NCBI RefSeq assembly: GCF_910592395.1
Contig: NC_088316.1
Location: 19,962,001 to 20,026,000 of the forward strand
Length of the DNA stretch: 64,000 bases
Reading direction: 5' to 3'
Source: Lineus longissimus
Lineage: Eukaryota > Nemertea > Pilidiophora > Heteronemertea > Lineidae
Shown: positions 51,598 to 63,600 of the stretch, in pieces
Layout: the number at the start of each line of letters is the position of its first letter
Numbering within the stretch: position 1 is the first letter of the stretch
Notes under the pieces: model-generated
The model's input: the letters and a program-made list of their open reading frames with translations, nothing else
What the model was told of the DNA's origin: nothing
The model's database searches: none
Position numbers and translations under genes: made by a program

Positions 51598-52390
51598 CTA
51601 TGTTACAACCACGCGGGTCATGTACCAGTTGAAAAACACATGTAGCGCTTGCGATACCATCAGCTGTACGAGGCGGAAGCAATCGAGAAACACCTCAGCT
51701 ATCATGTTCAGTCCCTAGATTGTCCATTATATAGCCGACAATAAGTCCCATCACAGACAGCCTGGGTCTATCCATAATCTCGGCCACTCAAGCTGCCTCT
51801 CTCTACTGATGGATGAATATTGAAACAACAAGATGAAGTGTCATTCCATTGGTCTTCATCCCGGCCAAGTTTATGTGTTGTTAACTCGAGTCAAGTATCG
51901 TCTGGTCTCGTTGCAGGACACGAGCCGATGATGCTCTATGCAAACTTAATGTAATGACTTATAACTTTGTGCGTCGAGCTACAAGGATCGGGCGGTGAAC
52001 TCCATTTCCATTTCATTGAAACAACATCACTCAAACGAACATCAACATAGCCGGCAGCTGCTCATACGATCCCTAATTAGAGATCAAGGCTTAGAGGAAT
52101 TGTGCAAGCGGTAACATTCGGATCGAAATGTTTGCTTCCTTTTACAATTTCTTTGAACATAGTGTTGTTATCGGGAGCAGGGGAGGCCTGGCTACACTCC
52201 TTTTCTATCTTATTTTGCAGTACTTGCGGGAAAAACAAGCCTTCCCAAAATAATCTGTGTTTTTCTAGGAATCTCGAAGCAGGCTTCAGCACGTCTGCTT
52301 GGACAACACGCCAGGAAGTTAGTTACACCAGAGCCGCTGAGATTCCTGAATGACATTCTGCTTTTGAGGCTGACATGTGTTCTTTTCTAT

Positions 52391-52398
52391 CTTTGCAG
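52391..52398 (+). other. 3' splice site in the P450 5'UTR
   Basis: TTCTTTTCTATCTTTGCAG ends at 52398, 18 nt before the chosen ATG at 52417. A strong pyrimidine tract plus CAG so close to the start implies an intron in the 5'UTR. It argues against the in-frame ATG at 52375, which lies inside that intron. Confidence 0.6.
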
Positions 52399-52416
52399 AT
52401 CACGTGCCTGGTCAAC

Positions 52417-53931
52417 ATGGATCTCACCGTCATCCTGGTGAGCGTGGCTGTCGTCTGCATGGTCGTGCATCTTGTTCAGAATCTGGTCACCAGTCGGCGC
52501 TTTCCCGGTGGCCCATGGGGCTACCCAATTGTCGGATACCTTCCATGGCTAGGGCCGCATCCTCAGATAACATTTACAAATTTACGTGAAAAGTATGGTG
52601 ACATTTACTCCGTAAAGTTGGGGCAATGGACTGCAGTTGTTGTGAACGGTTTGGACAATCTCCGCCATGTTTTGGGGGAGAATACAGAGAGTACGAGTAG
52701 CCGTCCTCCATTTTATTCGTTCCAGTTCAATATGAAAGATCGCGGTCCTGGCTTGGGTTTCTGCCAGTACAATTCGCGTTATTTGACGATGCGGAAGAGT
52801 ACCATGGACTGCGTGAGGAGGGTGTTGCGAAAGGAGGCAGGGGATGTTCACCAGACGGCTTTACAAGATGCGAAGGCACTGGCGGCATGTTTGCTAGGTC
52901 TGAACGGCGTGCCGTCCGACATCTATTCCCCTGTCTCCCTCCACGTGGGGAGTTTTATCTACGAGACGGGCTACGGAATGCAGGGCACGATTTATGAGGA
53001 CGAAGATTTCATGCAATATCGTAAATATTTCAGGGATTTTTTAGAGTTCCAAGGCCACGATAACATCGTGAATCTCTTGCCCTGGACACGGTTCTTTATG
53101 AGAAAGAAAATGGCTCGTTTCCATCACACCATGTCGCTGTGGCATAGGGTCGACGCCAGGGCCAAGAAAAAACATTTAGATACATTTGACGAGAGTCATC
53201 TCCGCGACGCCCTCGATTTGATGATTTCCAAAACGAGGTCGATGACGTCTGAGGTCAAGGCCGCCGTTGGGGTAACGGATGACGACATTTTGAATTGCAT
53301 TGAGGAATTGGTAGGCGCAGGGAGTGATACTCTCCCGACCTACATGCGATGGGGCTTCCTATTCCTCGCTCTTAACCCCGATGCCCAGGAATCTCTTTAT
53401 CAGGAAATTGTTGACCACTTCGGCACCGATGGTGTTCCGCAGCATGACCAGCTACCAAAAATGCCGTACACGGAAGCAACTCTGACAGAAATTAACCGGC
53501 TGGCGTCCATTATACCGCTTTGCCTGCCTCATTACACAACCAAATCCGTAAAAATACAACAGTACGTCATTCCGGAAAATACGATGGTCATTCCGAATCT
53601 CCACAGCGCAAATATGGACGAATCATTCTGGGATGAGCCAAAGAAATTCCGACCAGAGCGCTTCCTTGATTCTCACAATGGCTTAAAGCGTAACCTTGTG
53701 GGGAAGGTAATTTCCTTCGGGATAGGTAAGCGCAGTTGTCCGCTTGAGGCGTTAGCGCGTTATGTGACCTTTGTATTCTTGGTGGTTTTGATTCAGCGGT
53801 GTAGGTTTGAGACAGTTCCTGGTGAACATTACGACATGAGAGGATCTTACGGCTTGTCAGTCTGGCCAACGCCGCATAGACTTATCATAACCCCGAGGGG
53901 TTCGTGTTCACGACAATCCCAGCCTCTATAA
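52417..53931 (+). CDS. Microsomal cytochrome P450, clan 2-like (CYP1/CYP17/CYP2-type), single coding exon
   Basis: 504 residues, the family's normal length. In order: N-terminal membrane anchor (residues 5-24); proline/glycine hinge FPGGPWGYPIVG (29-40); C-helix YLTMR (122-126); I-helix oxygen-activation motif AGSDT (301-305); K-helix EINR (358-361); PERF (413-416); heme-thiolate loop FGIGKRSCPLEALAR (434-448) with the iron-ligand Cys441. A heme mono-oxygenase anchored in the ER and fed electrons by P450 reductase is expected. The substrate cannot be read; the PHYTT region after the K-helix is most like CYP1/CYP17. Oddities: the residue two after the Cys is Leu where Gly is standard, and the C-helix Trp that contacts a heme propionate is Tyr. 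The coding region has no intron. The start was chosen because the anchor begins there and a splice acceptor lies just upstream. Confidence 0.93.
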   Translation: MDLTVILVSVAVVCMVVHLVQNLVTSRRFPGGPWGYPIVGYLPWLGPHPQITFTNLREKYGDIYSVKLGQWTAVVVNGLDNLRHVLGENTESTSSRPPFYSFQFNMKDRGPGLGFCQYNSRYLTMRKSTMDCVRRVLRKEAGDVHQTALQDAKALAACLLGLNGVPSDIYSPVSLHVGSFIYETGYGMQGTIYEDEDFMQYRKYFRDFLEFQGHDNIVNLLPWTRFFMRKKMARFHHTMSLWHRVDARAKKKHLDTFDESHLRDALDLMISKTRSMTSEVKAAVGVTDDDILNCIEELVGAGSDTLPTYMRWGFLFLALNPDAQESLYQEIVDHFGTDGVPQHDQLPKMPYTEATLTEINRLASIIPLCLPHYTTKSVKIQQYVIPENTMVIPNLHSANMDESFWDEPKKFRPERFLDSHNGLKRNLVGKVISFGIGKRSCPLEALARYVTFVFLVVLIQRCRFETVPGEHYDMRGSYGLSVWPTPHRLIITPRGSCSRQSQPL

Positions 53932-54309
53932 TGAGACTCATGAGGTCCATCAGAGAAAGCGTTGCTATGAGGCCACCAGACATGGCACGGAGCCCATCTG
54001 GAACATAACAGTGCACAAGAGGCCACCAAGGGCATTTTAGCAGCAGAGCTAATCAGGGACATAATGGTGCTTGTGTGACCATCATGGGCTTGTTTCAACT
54101 GAGTCCATAAGAGACACCGCCGCGGTACAAGGCCTTTGAGGCAGATCAACGGGCCTTCTCGGGAACCTTCAACGGAATGGTGATTACAATAGCAGTATGA
54201 GAATGCACACAGTTCAAATTCAGGCTAGTGTAACGATTTTGGTTGTTCTCCAAATTGTTGGCAGTGTTTCCACACAAAAGACGGCTTGAGAGGGGAGAGA
54301 AATGTGTCA

Positions 54310-54356
54310 CCCCCCCCCCCCCCCCCCACCACCCACCCACCCACCCACCCCACCCC
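54310..54356. repeat. Poly(C)/(CCCA)n tract, G-quadruplex-prone on the minus strand
   Basis: Eighteen consecutive C residues are followed by CCACC(CACC)n-type units to 54356. The complementary strand has at least five runs of three or more G within 50 nt, satisfying the G-quadruplex pattern. It lies about 380 bp beyond the P450 stop. Confidence 0.9.
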
Positions 54357-54598
54357 ATTGTTAACAAAGTCAATGAGGGAGACCAGGAGGCCAGAAACGG
54401 AAATATACAAAAACGTTACACCTGCATGAAGGACGTTCTCTTTTCTTTCTTCAGCAAAATAGATTATTAGTACATTTTATACCAGAATCAAGCTTTCCTT
54501 TCTTTCCTCGTCAGGCAGGCAGGACTGACTTTTGACCGATGCAACTCTATGGTCATGAGAGCAATGTTCACCATGCAAAGTTACAACCTGGCTTGACT

Positions 54599-54636
54599 GA
54601 GGGTAGAACTCCTCAGCTTGAGGGTAGAACTCCTCA
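54599..54636 (+). repeat. 21-bp tandem repeat, two copies
   Basis: GAGGGTAGAACTCCTCA starts at 54599 and again at 54620. Confidence 0.8.
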
Positions 54637-55482
54637 ACTCCTTAGCTGGCGACACCGGGGCCAATAGGAACTTGGTTATCGCCAAGCAACCCCCAGTTAT
54701 AGACACCCAACATAGCTGGCGACACTGGGACCCATGAGAACCAAATAAGCATCTCTTGAAGCAGTAATCATCATTAGAATTCTCGTCAGCCCAGGGCTTT
54801 GATCATGGGGACAGTTCAATATGATTTCAATATAAACCCACGCGACCTTTACAAAGTTCAGGCTCTTGAGTGAATTAGAATGAACTGTTCTTTTGCTTCA
54901 AGGGCATCATGGTTTTATGGAATGAATTTAATGGATCGTCGTTCTATTTACAGTCGATGCTTCTTTGAAGTCAGTGAACGTCAATATTTTGAAAGATGAA
55001 AGCCGTGCAGATGAGAGTTTCGGGGTCCACAATTTGATCACAACTGGGCCGTGAATCAATTAGCTCTGAGCCAGGCTCTCAGTGCCTTCTGACTGTTGAC
55101 CACTCGCGTTGACATTCTGACTGCAAGATTCATCAAGAGTAGGCTGCCGGCCGGCGACAATAAGACAAATTGTTCCCAATTATGATTGATTGTACCGGAT
55201 ACGATGCCCAGTCGGTGAATAAGTGGCTGTTGGCCATTAATCAATAAAATTGCTTGAGTAGTTGACCAGGTTGTGACACTGACACGTCCGTGGCTGTGAT
55301 GATGATTGTCGCGGTACAAATTGGGCCGTGCAGATATGGCTTCATCTCGACAGTTGAGAAGGGGTAGGAGCCAGCGCGTCCCGTTGGAGATTTCCACTGA
55401 ACACGCTAGGCTTTCCCAGCCAACAAACAAGGGAAGACTGTTGATTATTTTCATTAGTAGGTCCTGCAAATCCCCTTTGATA

Positions 55483-55580
55483 ATGGCAGAACTGGATAAG
55501 GAACTAAAAGGTTCCCATCTCTGGTTGATTGCGGATAAGCTAGCTGACCCCTGGTCGTTTGATTATGGCTACAAATCTTG
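55483..55580 (+). CDS. Candidate first coding exon, orphaned beside the tandem array
   Basis: An ATG in good context (A at -3, G at +4) opens 32 codons plus two bases, reading MAELDKELKGSHLWLIADKL and continuing ADPWSFDYGYKS. It is terminated by a near-ideal donor, AAATCTTG|GTAAGTACT. The frame is also open upstream to 55306. No family is recognised. The next 260 bp show no obvious acceptor-plus-exon before the 881-bp array begins at 55843, so any downstream exon would lie beyond the array or the frame is not a gene. Confidence rests on the donor and the start context only. Confidence 0.3.
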
Positions 55581-55816
55581 GTAAGTACTGACTGATTGCC
55601 CAACAACTTACGCCTGATCCCTGCGTCTGATTGACGACGTGATAGGCAACCGTTAGTGTTGACACAACAGAGATACCAGGACTGAGCCGTAGTGATAAGA
55701 ACATGCGATGAAAAGTACCAATATCGAGCCTTGAGACGATTGTGATTATGTTCTATGTTTTACATCGGTCATCATGAAGTCACACAAGAATAAACAGGCA
55801 CAAGCGAGGAAGGAAT

Positions 55817-55839
55817 GTCAAGGTGTCGGACATCTTGAC
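55817..55839. repeat. 23-bp imperfect palindrome at the array border
   Basis: GTCAAGGTGTC-GG-ACATCTTGAC reads nearly the same on both strands and ends 4 bp before homology to the 881-bp repeat begins. Confidence 0.7.
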
Positions 55840-56274
55840 GCCTACATATTCAGCACGGTTCAATAGCAGTTCAATGTGCTCATGACGTGATGAGAGCAAA
55901 TCTTACGGGTGGGGCGGAATACGCCATATTGCTGACATCATCGGCGCCAACAACTATTTCTTTTGACCCTGCCCGAGTCTTTCAAAACAATTCATTGATT
56001 GACTCTGACCCTGCTGACCACGATGTATAAAAACTTTTTAAAAAGGCCATTTAAACGCTAAATCAACTGCAAGCATAATCTTTTATATCACTGAGGTATA
56101 TGGATACGATATGTTGAGAAAAATCTGTACAACTATCGAAATATACGACTACTTGGAACTATTTCGGCGAATCACTCTGCCACCGGCGCGACCTTGTCAC
56201 AATTGCGGCGCGCTCCTTTGCATATCGCATATAAGTGGCCAATAAAATCTCCCTCACCGCATGAAAGTCTTGAC

Positions 56275-56336
56275 GGTTCAGTGCTGAGAGTGTTGGACTG
56301 TGGACCGGCTGGTCACGGGTTCGACTCCCGATGAAT
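56275..56336 (+). ncRNA. tRNA-like Pol III module (first of nine copies)
   Basis: GGTTCAGTGCTGAGAG (A-box-like) is followed by an anticodon-arm-like GTTGG-loop-CCGGC and a B box GGTTCGACTCC, an exact match to GGTTCRANYCC. The T-arm CGGG/CCCG pairs, but no 7-bp acceptor stem can be formed, so it is tRNA-derived and not a functional tRNA. About 25 bp downstream is CTCTCTT(T)n, an oligo-T run of 8-10 that could terminate Pol III. The B box recurs in every unit: 57198, 58081, 58947, 59832, 60714, 61595, 62475 and 63356. In the copies at 61595 and 63356 the third T is changed to A (GGTACGACTCC). Whether it is transcribed is inference. Confidence 0.5.
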
Positions 56337-59300
56337 CTGCCGCAGTTCTCTCTTTTTTTTTCTTCTTCCTACTCTTTTATCTGATCATCCATGTACAGAT
56401 GTCAACATTTTCATTATTATCAGTATCATATCCCGCACCAAACTTTTCAAACTGCAGCACATACTGATTCCGGGCGTTCGAGTACTACCGAGGATGGTTG
56501 GAATCGGCAGCTAGTATTTTCGAGGCTACATTGCGGCAAAGAGGTATTAGTGTCGGACGGTGACTTTTCCAATCAGAATTAGTCAAAGGGTATCATGAGC
56601 TTCGGGCATTTTATACTCCTTCGTCATATCAAGAGGCGGAGGATATCGAAAACCACTGGTGCCTAGATGGTTAAAGAGTACGGCACATATCGTCGGTGAT
56701 GATGGAGAAAGCGGTAGCCGGTACATATTCAGCACGGTTAACAAGCAGTTCAATGTGCTCATGACGTGATGAGAGCAAATCTTACGGGTGGGGCGGAATC
56801 CGCCATATTGCTGACATCATCGGCGCCAACAACTATTTCTTTTGACCCTGCCCGAGTCTTTCAAAACAATTCATTGATTGACTCTGACCCTGCTGACCAC
56901 GATGTATAAAAACTTTTTTTAAAAGGCCATTTAAACGCTAAATCAACTGCAAGCATAATCTTTTATATCACTGAGGTATATGGATACGATATGTTGAGAA
57001 AAATCTGTACAACTATCGAAATATACGACTACTTGGAACTATTTCGGCGAATCACTCTGCCACCGGCGCGACCTTGTCACAATTGCGGCGCGCTCTTTTG
57101 CATATCGCATATAAGTGGCTAATACAATCTCCCTTACCGTATGAAAGCCTGGATGGTTCAGTGCTGAGAGTGTTTGACTGTGGACTGGCTGGTCACGGGT
57201 TCGACTCCCGATGAATCTGCCGCAGTTCTCTCTTTTTTTTTTCTTCTTCCTAATCTTTTATCTGATCATCCATGTACGGATGTCAACATTTTCATTATTA
57301 TCAGTATCATATCCCGCACCCAAACTTTTCAAACTGCAGCACATACTGATTCCGGGCGTTCGAGTACTACCGAGGATGGTTGGAATCGGCAGCTAGTATT
57401 TTCGAGGCTACATTGCGGCAAAGAGGTATTAGTGTCGGACCGCGACTTTCCCAATCAGAATCAGTCAAAAAGTATCCTGAACTTCGGGCTTTTTATACTC
57501 CTTTGTCATATCGAGAGGCGGAGGATATTGAAAACCACTGGTGCCTGGATGGTTAAAGGGGTACGGCACATATCGTCGGTGATGATGGAGAGAGCGGTAG
57601 CCGGTACATATTCAGCACGGTTAACAAGCAGTTCAATGTGCTCATTACGTGATGAGAGCAAATCTTACGGGTGGGGCGGAATCCGCCATATTGCTGACAT
57701 CATCGGCGCCAACAACTATTTCTTTTGACCCTGCCCGAGTCTTTCAAAACAATTCATTGATTGACTCTGACCCTATTGACCACGATGTATAAAAACTTTT
57801 TTTAAAAGGCCATTTAAACGCTAAATCAACTGCAAGCATAATCTTTTATATCACTGAGGTATATGGATACGATATGTTGAGAAAAATCTGTACAACTATC
57901 GAAATATACGACTACTTGGAACTATTTCGGCGAATCACTCTGCCACCGGCGCGACCTTGTCACAATTGCGGCGCGCTCTTTTGCATATCGCATATAAGTG
58001 GCTAATACAATCTCCCTTACCGTATGAAAGCCTGGATGGTTCAGTGCTGAGAGTGTTGGACTGTGGACCGGCTGGTCACGGGTTCGACTCCCGATGAATA
58101 AGTTCTCTCTTTTTTTTTCTTCTTCCTAATCTTTTATCTGATCATGTCAACATTTTCATTATTATCAGTATCATATCCCGCACCCAAACTTTTTAAACTG
58201 CAGCGCACATGCTGATTCCGGGCGTTCGAGTACTACCGAGGATGGTTGGAATCGGCAGCTAGTATTTTCGAGGCTACATTGCGGCAAAGAAGTATTAGTG
58301 TCGGACGGTGACTTTTCCAATCAGAATTAGTCAAAGGGTATCCTGAGCTGCGGCCTTTTTATACTCCTTCGTCACATCGAGAGGCGGAGGATATTGAAAA
58401 CCACTGGTGCCTGGATGGTTAAAGGGGTACGGCACATATCGTCGGTGATGATGGAGAGAGCGGTAGCCGGTACATATTCAGCACGGTTAACAAGCAGTTC
58501 AATGTGCTCATTACGTGATGAGAGCAAATCTTACGGGTGGGGCGGAATCCGCCATATTGCTGACATCATCGGCGCCAACAACTATTTCTTTTGACCCTGC
58601 CCGAGTCTTTCAAAACAATTCATTGATTGACTCTGACCCTGCTGACCACGATGTATAAAAACTTTTTAAAAAAGGCCATTTAAACGCTAAATCAACTGCA
58701 AGCATAATCTTTTATATCACTGAGGTATATGGATACGATATGTTGAGAAAAATCTGTACAACTATCGAAATATACGACTACTTGGAACTATTTCGGCGAA
58801 TCACTCTGCCACCAGCGCGACCTTTTCACAATTGCGGCGCGCTCTTTTGCATATCGCATATAAGTGGCTAATACAATTTCCCTTTCCGTATGAAAGCCTG
58901 GATGGTTCAGTGCTGAGAGTGTTTGACTGTGGACCGGCTGGTCACGGGTTCGACTCCCGATGAATCTGCCGCAGTTCTCTCTTTTTTTTTTCTTCTTCCT
59001 AATCTTTTATCTGATCATCCATGTACGGATGTCAACATTTTCATTATTATCAGTATCATATCCCGCACCCAAACTTTTTAAACTGCAGCGCACATGCTGA
59101 TTCCGGGCGTTCGAGTACTACCGAGGATGGTTGGAATCGGCAGCTAGTATTTTCGAGGCTACATTGCGGCAAAGAGGTATTAGTGTCGGACCGTGACTTT
59201 TCCAATCAGAATTAGTCAAAAAGTATCCTGAACTTCGGGCTTTTTATACTCCTTTGTCATATCGAGGGGCGGAGGATATTGAAAACCACTGGTGCCTGGA

Positions 59301-60691
59301 TGGTTAAAGGGGTACGGCACATATCGTCGGTGATGATGGAGAGAGCGGTAGCTGGTACATATTCAGCACGGTTAACAAGCAGTTCAATGTGCTCGTTACG
59401 TGATGAGAGCAAATCTTACGGGTGAGGCGGAATACGCCATATTGCTGACATCATCGGCGCCAACAACTATTTCTTTTGACCCTGCCCGAGTTTTTCAAAA
59501 CAATTCATTGATTGACTCTGACCCTGCTGACCACGATGTATAAAAACTTTTTAAAAAAGGCCATTTAAACGCTAAATCAACTGCAAGCATAATCTTTTAT
59601 ATCACTGAGGTATATGGATACGATATGTTGAGAAAAATCTGTACAACTATCGAAATATACGACTACTTGGAACTATTTCGGCGAATCACTCTGCCACCGG
59701 CGCGACCTTGTCACAATTGCGGCGCGCTCCTTTGCATATCGCATATAAGTGGCCAATAAAATCTCCCTCACCGCATGAAAGTCTTGACGGTTCAGTGCTG
59801 AGAGTGTTGGACTGTGGACCGGCTGGTCACGGGTTCGACTCCCGATGAATCTGCCGCAGTTCTCTCTTTTTTTTTTCTTCTTCCTACTCTTTTATCTGAT
59901 CATCCATGTACAGATGTCAACATTTTCATTATTATCAGTATCATATCCCGCACCCAAACTTTTCAAACTGCAGCACATACTGATTCCGGGCGTTCGAGTA
60001 CTACCGAGGATGGTTGGAATCGGCAGCTAGTATTTTCGAGGCTACATTGCGGCAAAGAGGTATTAGTGTCGGACGGTGACTTTTCCAATCAGAATTAGTC
60101 AAAGGGTATCCTGAGCTTCGGGTATTTTATACTCCTTCGTCATATCGAGAGGCGGAGGATATCGAAAACCACTGGTGCCTGGATGGTTAAAGAGTACGGC
60201 ACATATCGTCGGTGATGATGGAGAAAGCGGTAGCCGGTACATATTCAGCACGGTTAACAAGCAGTTCAATGTGCTCATTACGTGATGAGAGGAAATCTTA
60301 CGGGTGGGGCGGAATCCGCCATATTGCTGACATCATCGGCGCCAACAACTATTTCTTTTGACCCTGCCCGAGTCTTTCAAAACAATTCATTGATTGACTC
60401 TGACCCTGCTGACCACGATGCATAAAAACTTTTTTTAAAAGGCCATTTAAACGCTAAATCAACTGCAAGCATAATCTTTTATATCACTGAGGTATATGGA
60501 TACGATATGTTGAGAAAAATCTGTACAACTATCGAAATATACGACTACTTGGAACTATTTCGGCGAATCACTCTGCCACCGGCGCGACCTTGTCACAATT
60601 GCGGCGCGCTCTTTTGCATATCGCATATAAGTGGCTAATGCAATCTCCCTTACCGTATGAAAGCCTGGATGGTTCAGTGCTGAGAGTGTTT

Positions 60692-63600
60692 GACTGTGGA
60701 CCGGCTGGTCACGGGTTCGACTCCCGATGAATCTGCCGCAGTTCTCTCTTTTTTTTTTCTTCTTCCTAATCTTTTATCTGATCATCCATGTACGGATGTC
60801 AACATTTTCATTATTATCAGTATCATATCCCGCACCCAAACTTTTTAAACTGCAGCACATACTGATTCCGGGCGTTCGAGTACTACCGAGGATGGTTGGA
60901 ATCGGCAGCTAGTATTTTCGAGGCTACATTGCGGCAAAGAGGTATTAGTGTCGGACCGCGACTTTCCCAATCAGAATCAGTCAAAAAGTATCCTGAACTT
61001 CGGGCTTTTTATACTCCTTTGTCATATCGAGAGGCGGAGGATATTGAAAACCACTGGTGCCTGGATGGTCAAAGAGTACGGCACATATCGTCGGTGATGA
61101 TGGAGAGAGTGGTAGCCGGTACATATTCAGCACGGTTAACAAGCAGTTCAATGTGCTCATGACGTGACGAGAGCAAATCTTACGGGTGGGGCGGAATACG
61201 CCATATTGCTGACATCATCGGCGCCAACAACTATTTCTTTTGACCCTGCCCGAGTCTTTCAAAACAATTCATTGATTGACTCTGACCCTGCTGACCACGA
61301 TGTATAAAAACTTTTTAAAAAGGCCATTTAAACGCTAAATCAACTGCAAGCATAAACTTTTATATCACTGAGGTATATGGATACGATATGTTGAGAAAAA
61401 TCTGTTCAACTATCGAAATATACGACTACTTGGAACTATTTCGGCGAATCACTCTGCCACCGGCGCGACCTTGTCACAATTGCGGCGCGCTCCTTTGCAT
61501 ATCGCATATAAGTGGCCAATAAAATCTCCCTCACGGCATGAAAGTCTTGACGGTTCAGTGCTGAGAGTGTTGGACTGTGGACCGGCTGGTCACGGGTACG
61601 ACTCCCGATGAATCTGCCGCAGTTCTCTCTTTTTTTTTCTTCTTCCTAATCTTTTATCTGATCATCCATGTACAGATGTCAACATTTTCATTATTATCAG
61701 TATCATATCCCGCACCAAACTTTTCAAACTGCAGCGCATACTGATTCCGGGCGTTCGAGTACTACCGAGGATGGTTGGAATCGGCAGCTAGTATTTTCGA
61801 GGCTACATTGCGGCAAAGAAGTATTAGTGTCGGACGGTGACTTTTCCAATCAGAATTAGTCAAAGGGTATCCTGAGCTTCGGGCTTTTTATACTCCTTCG
61901 TCTCATCGAGAGGCGGAGGATATTGAAAACCACTGGTGCCTGGATGGTCAAAGGGGTACGGCACATATCGTCGGTGATGATGGAGAGAGCGGTAGCCGGT
62001 ACATATTCAGCACGGTTAACAAGCAGTTCAATGTGCTCATTACGTGATGGGAGCAAATCTTACGGGTGGGGCGGAATCCGCCATATTGCTGACATCATCG
62101 GCGCCAACAATTATTTCTTTTGACCCTGCCCGAGTCTTTCAAAACAATTCATTGATTGACTCTGACCCTGCTGACCACGATGTATAAAAACTTTTTAAAA
62201 AGGCCATTTAAACGCTAAATCAACTGCAAGCATAATCTTTTATATCACTGAGGTATATGGATACGATATGTTGAGAAAAATATGTACAACTATCGAAATA
62301 TACGACTACTTGGAACTATTTCGGCGAATCACTCTGCCACCGGCGCGACCTTGTCACAATTGCGGCGCGCTCCTTTGCATATCGCATATAAGTGCCCAAT
62401 AAAATCTCCCTCACCGCATGAAAGTCTTGACGGTTCAGTGCTGAGAGTGTTGGACTGTGGACCGGCTGGTCACGGGTTCGACTCCCGATGAATCTGCCGC
62501 AGTTCTCTCTTTTTTTTTTCTTCTTCCTAATCTTTTATCTGATCATCCATGTACGGATGTCAACATTTTCATTATTATCAGTATCATATCCCGCACCCAA
62601 ACTTTTTAAACTGCAGCACATACTGATTCCGGGCGTTCGAGTACTACCGAGGATGGTTGGAATCGGCAGCTAGTATTTTCGAGGCTACATTGCGGCAAAG
62701 AGGTATTAGTGTCGGACCGCGACTTTCCCAATCAGAATCAGTCAAAAAGTATCCTGAACTTCGGGCTTTTTATACTCCTTTGTCATATCGAGAGGCGGAG
62801 GATATTGAAAACCACTGGTGCCTGGATGGTCAAAGAGTACGGCACATATCGTCGGTGATGATGGAGAGAGTGGTAGCCGGTACATATTCAGCACGGTTAA
62901 CAAGCAGTTCAATGTGCTCATGACGTGACGAGAGCAAATCTTACGGGTGGGGCGGAATACGCCATATTGCTGACATCATCGGCGCCAACAACTATTTCTT
63001 TTGACCCTGCCCGAGTCTTTCAAAACAATTCATTGATTGACTCTGACCCTGCTGACCACGATGTATAAAAACTTTTTAAAAAGGCCATTTAAACGCTAAA
63101 TCAACTGCAAGCATAAACTTTTATATCACTGAGGTATATGGATACGATATGTTGAGAAAAATCTGTTCAACTATCGAAATATACGACTACTTGGAACTAT
63201 TTCGGCGAATCACTCTGCCACCGGCGCGACCTTGTCACAATTGCGGCGCGCTCCTTTGCATATCGCATATAAGTGGCCAATAAAATCTCCCTCACGGCAT
63301 GAAAGTCTTGACGGTTCAGTGCTGAGAGTGTTGGACTGTGGACCGGCTGGTCACGGGTACGACTCCCGATGAATCTGCCGCAGTTCTCTCTTTTTTTTTC
63401 TTCTTCCTAATCTTTTATCTGATCATCCATGTACAGATGTCAACATTTTCATTATTATCAGTATCATATCCCGCACCAAACTTTTCAAACTGCAGCGCAT
63501 ACTGATTCCGGGCGTTCGAGTACTACCGAGGATGGTTGGAATCGGCAGCTAGTATTTTCGAGGCTACATTGCGGCAAAGAAGTATTAGTGTCGGACGGTG

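Larger units (their letters stand above)
49933..52398. other. Spacer and P450 5' flank
   Basis: Contains the membrane-exon candidate at 51510-51597 and, toward the right, the presumed 5'UTR exon of the P450 gene. A possible donor for the 5'UTR intron is CAAGCG|GTAACATTC near 52111, but this choice is a guess. Nothing else recognised. Confidence 0.4.
53932..55482. other. P450 3' flank, microrepeats, no gene supported
   Basis: Contains the C-rich tract at 54310 and the 21-bp repeat at 54599. TAGCTGGCGACAC(C/T)GGG also occurs twice (54644 and 54714). No clear AATAAA close to the P450 stop was found. Confidence 0.4.

Noticed and set aside
52375-52416. Upstream in-frame ATG giving a 518-residue P450
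   Set aside because: The extra 14 codons contain the polypyrimidine tract and CAG of a 3' splice site, and the membrane anchor starts properly at the ATG at 52417.
56275-56336. Functional tRNA-His gene (loop CTGTGGA with a GTG anticodon)
   Set aside because: No 7-bp acceptor stem forms, the anticodon loop does not close with seven bases, and the outer T-stem pair is mismatched.
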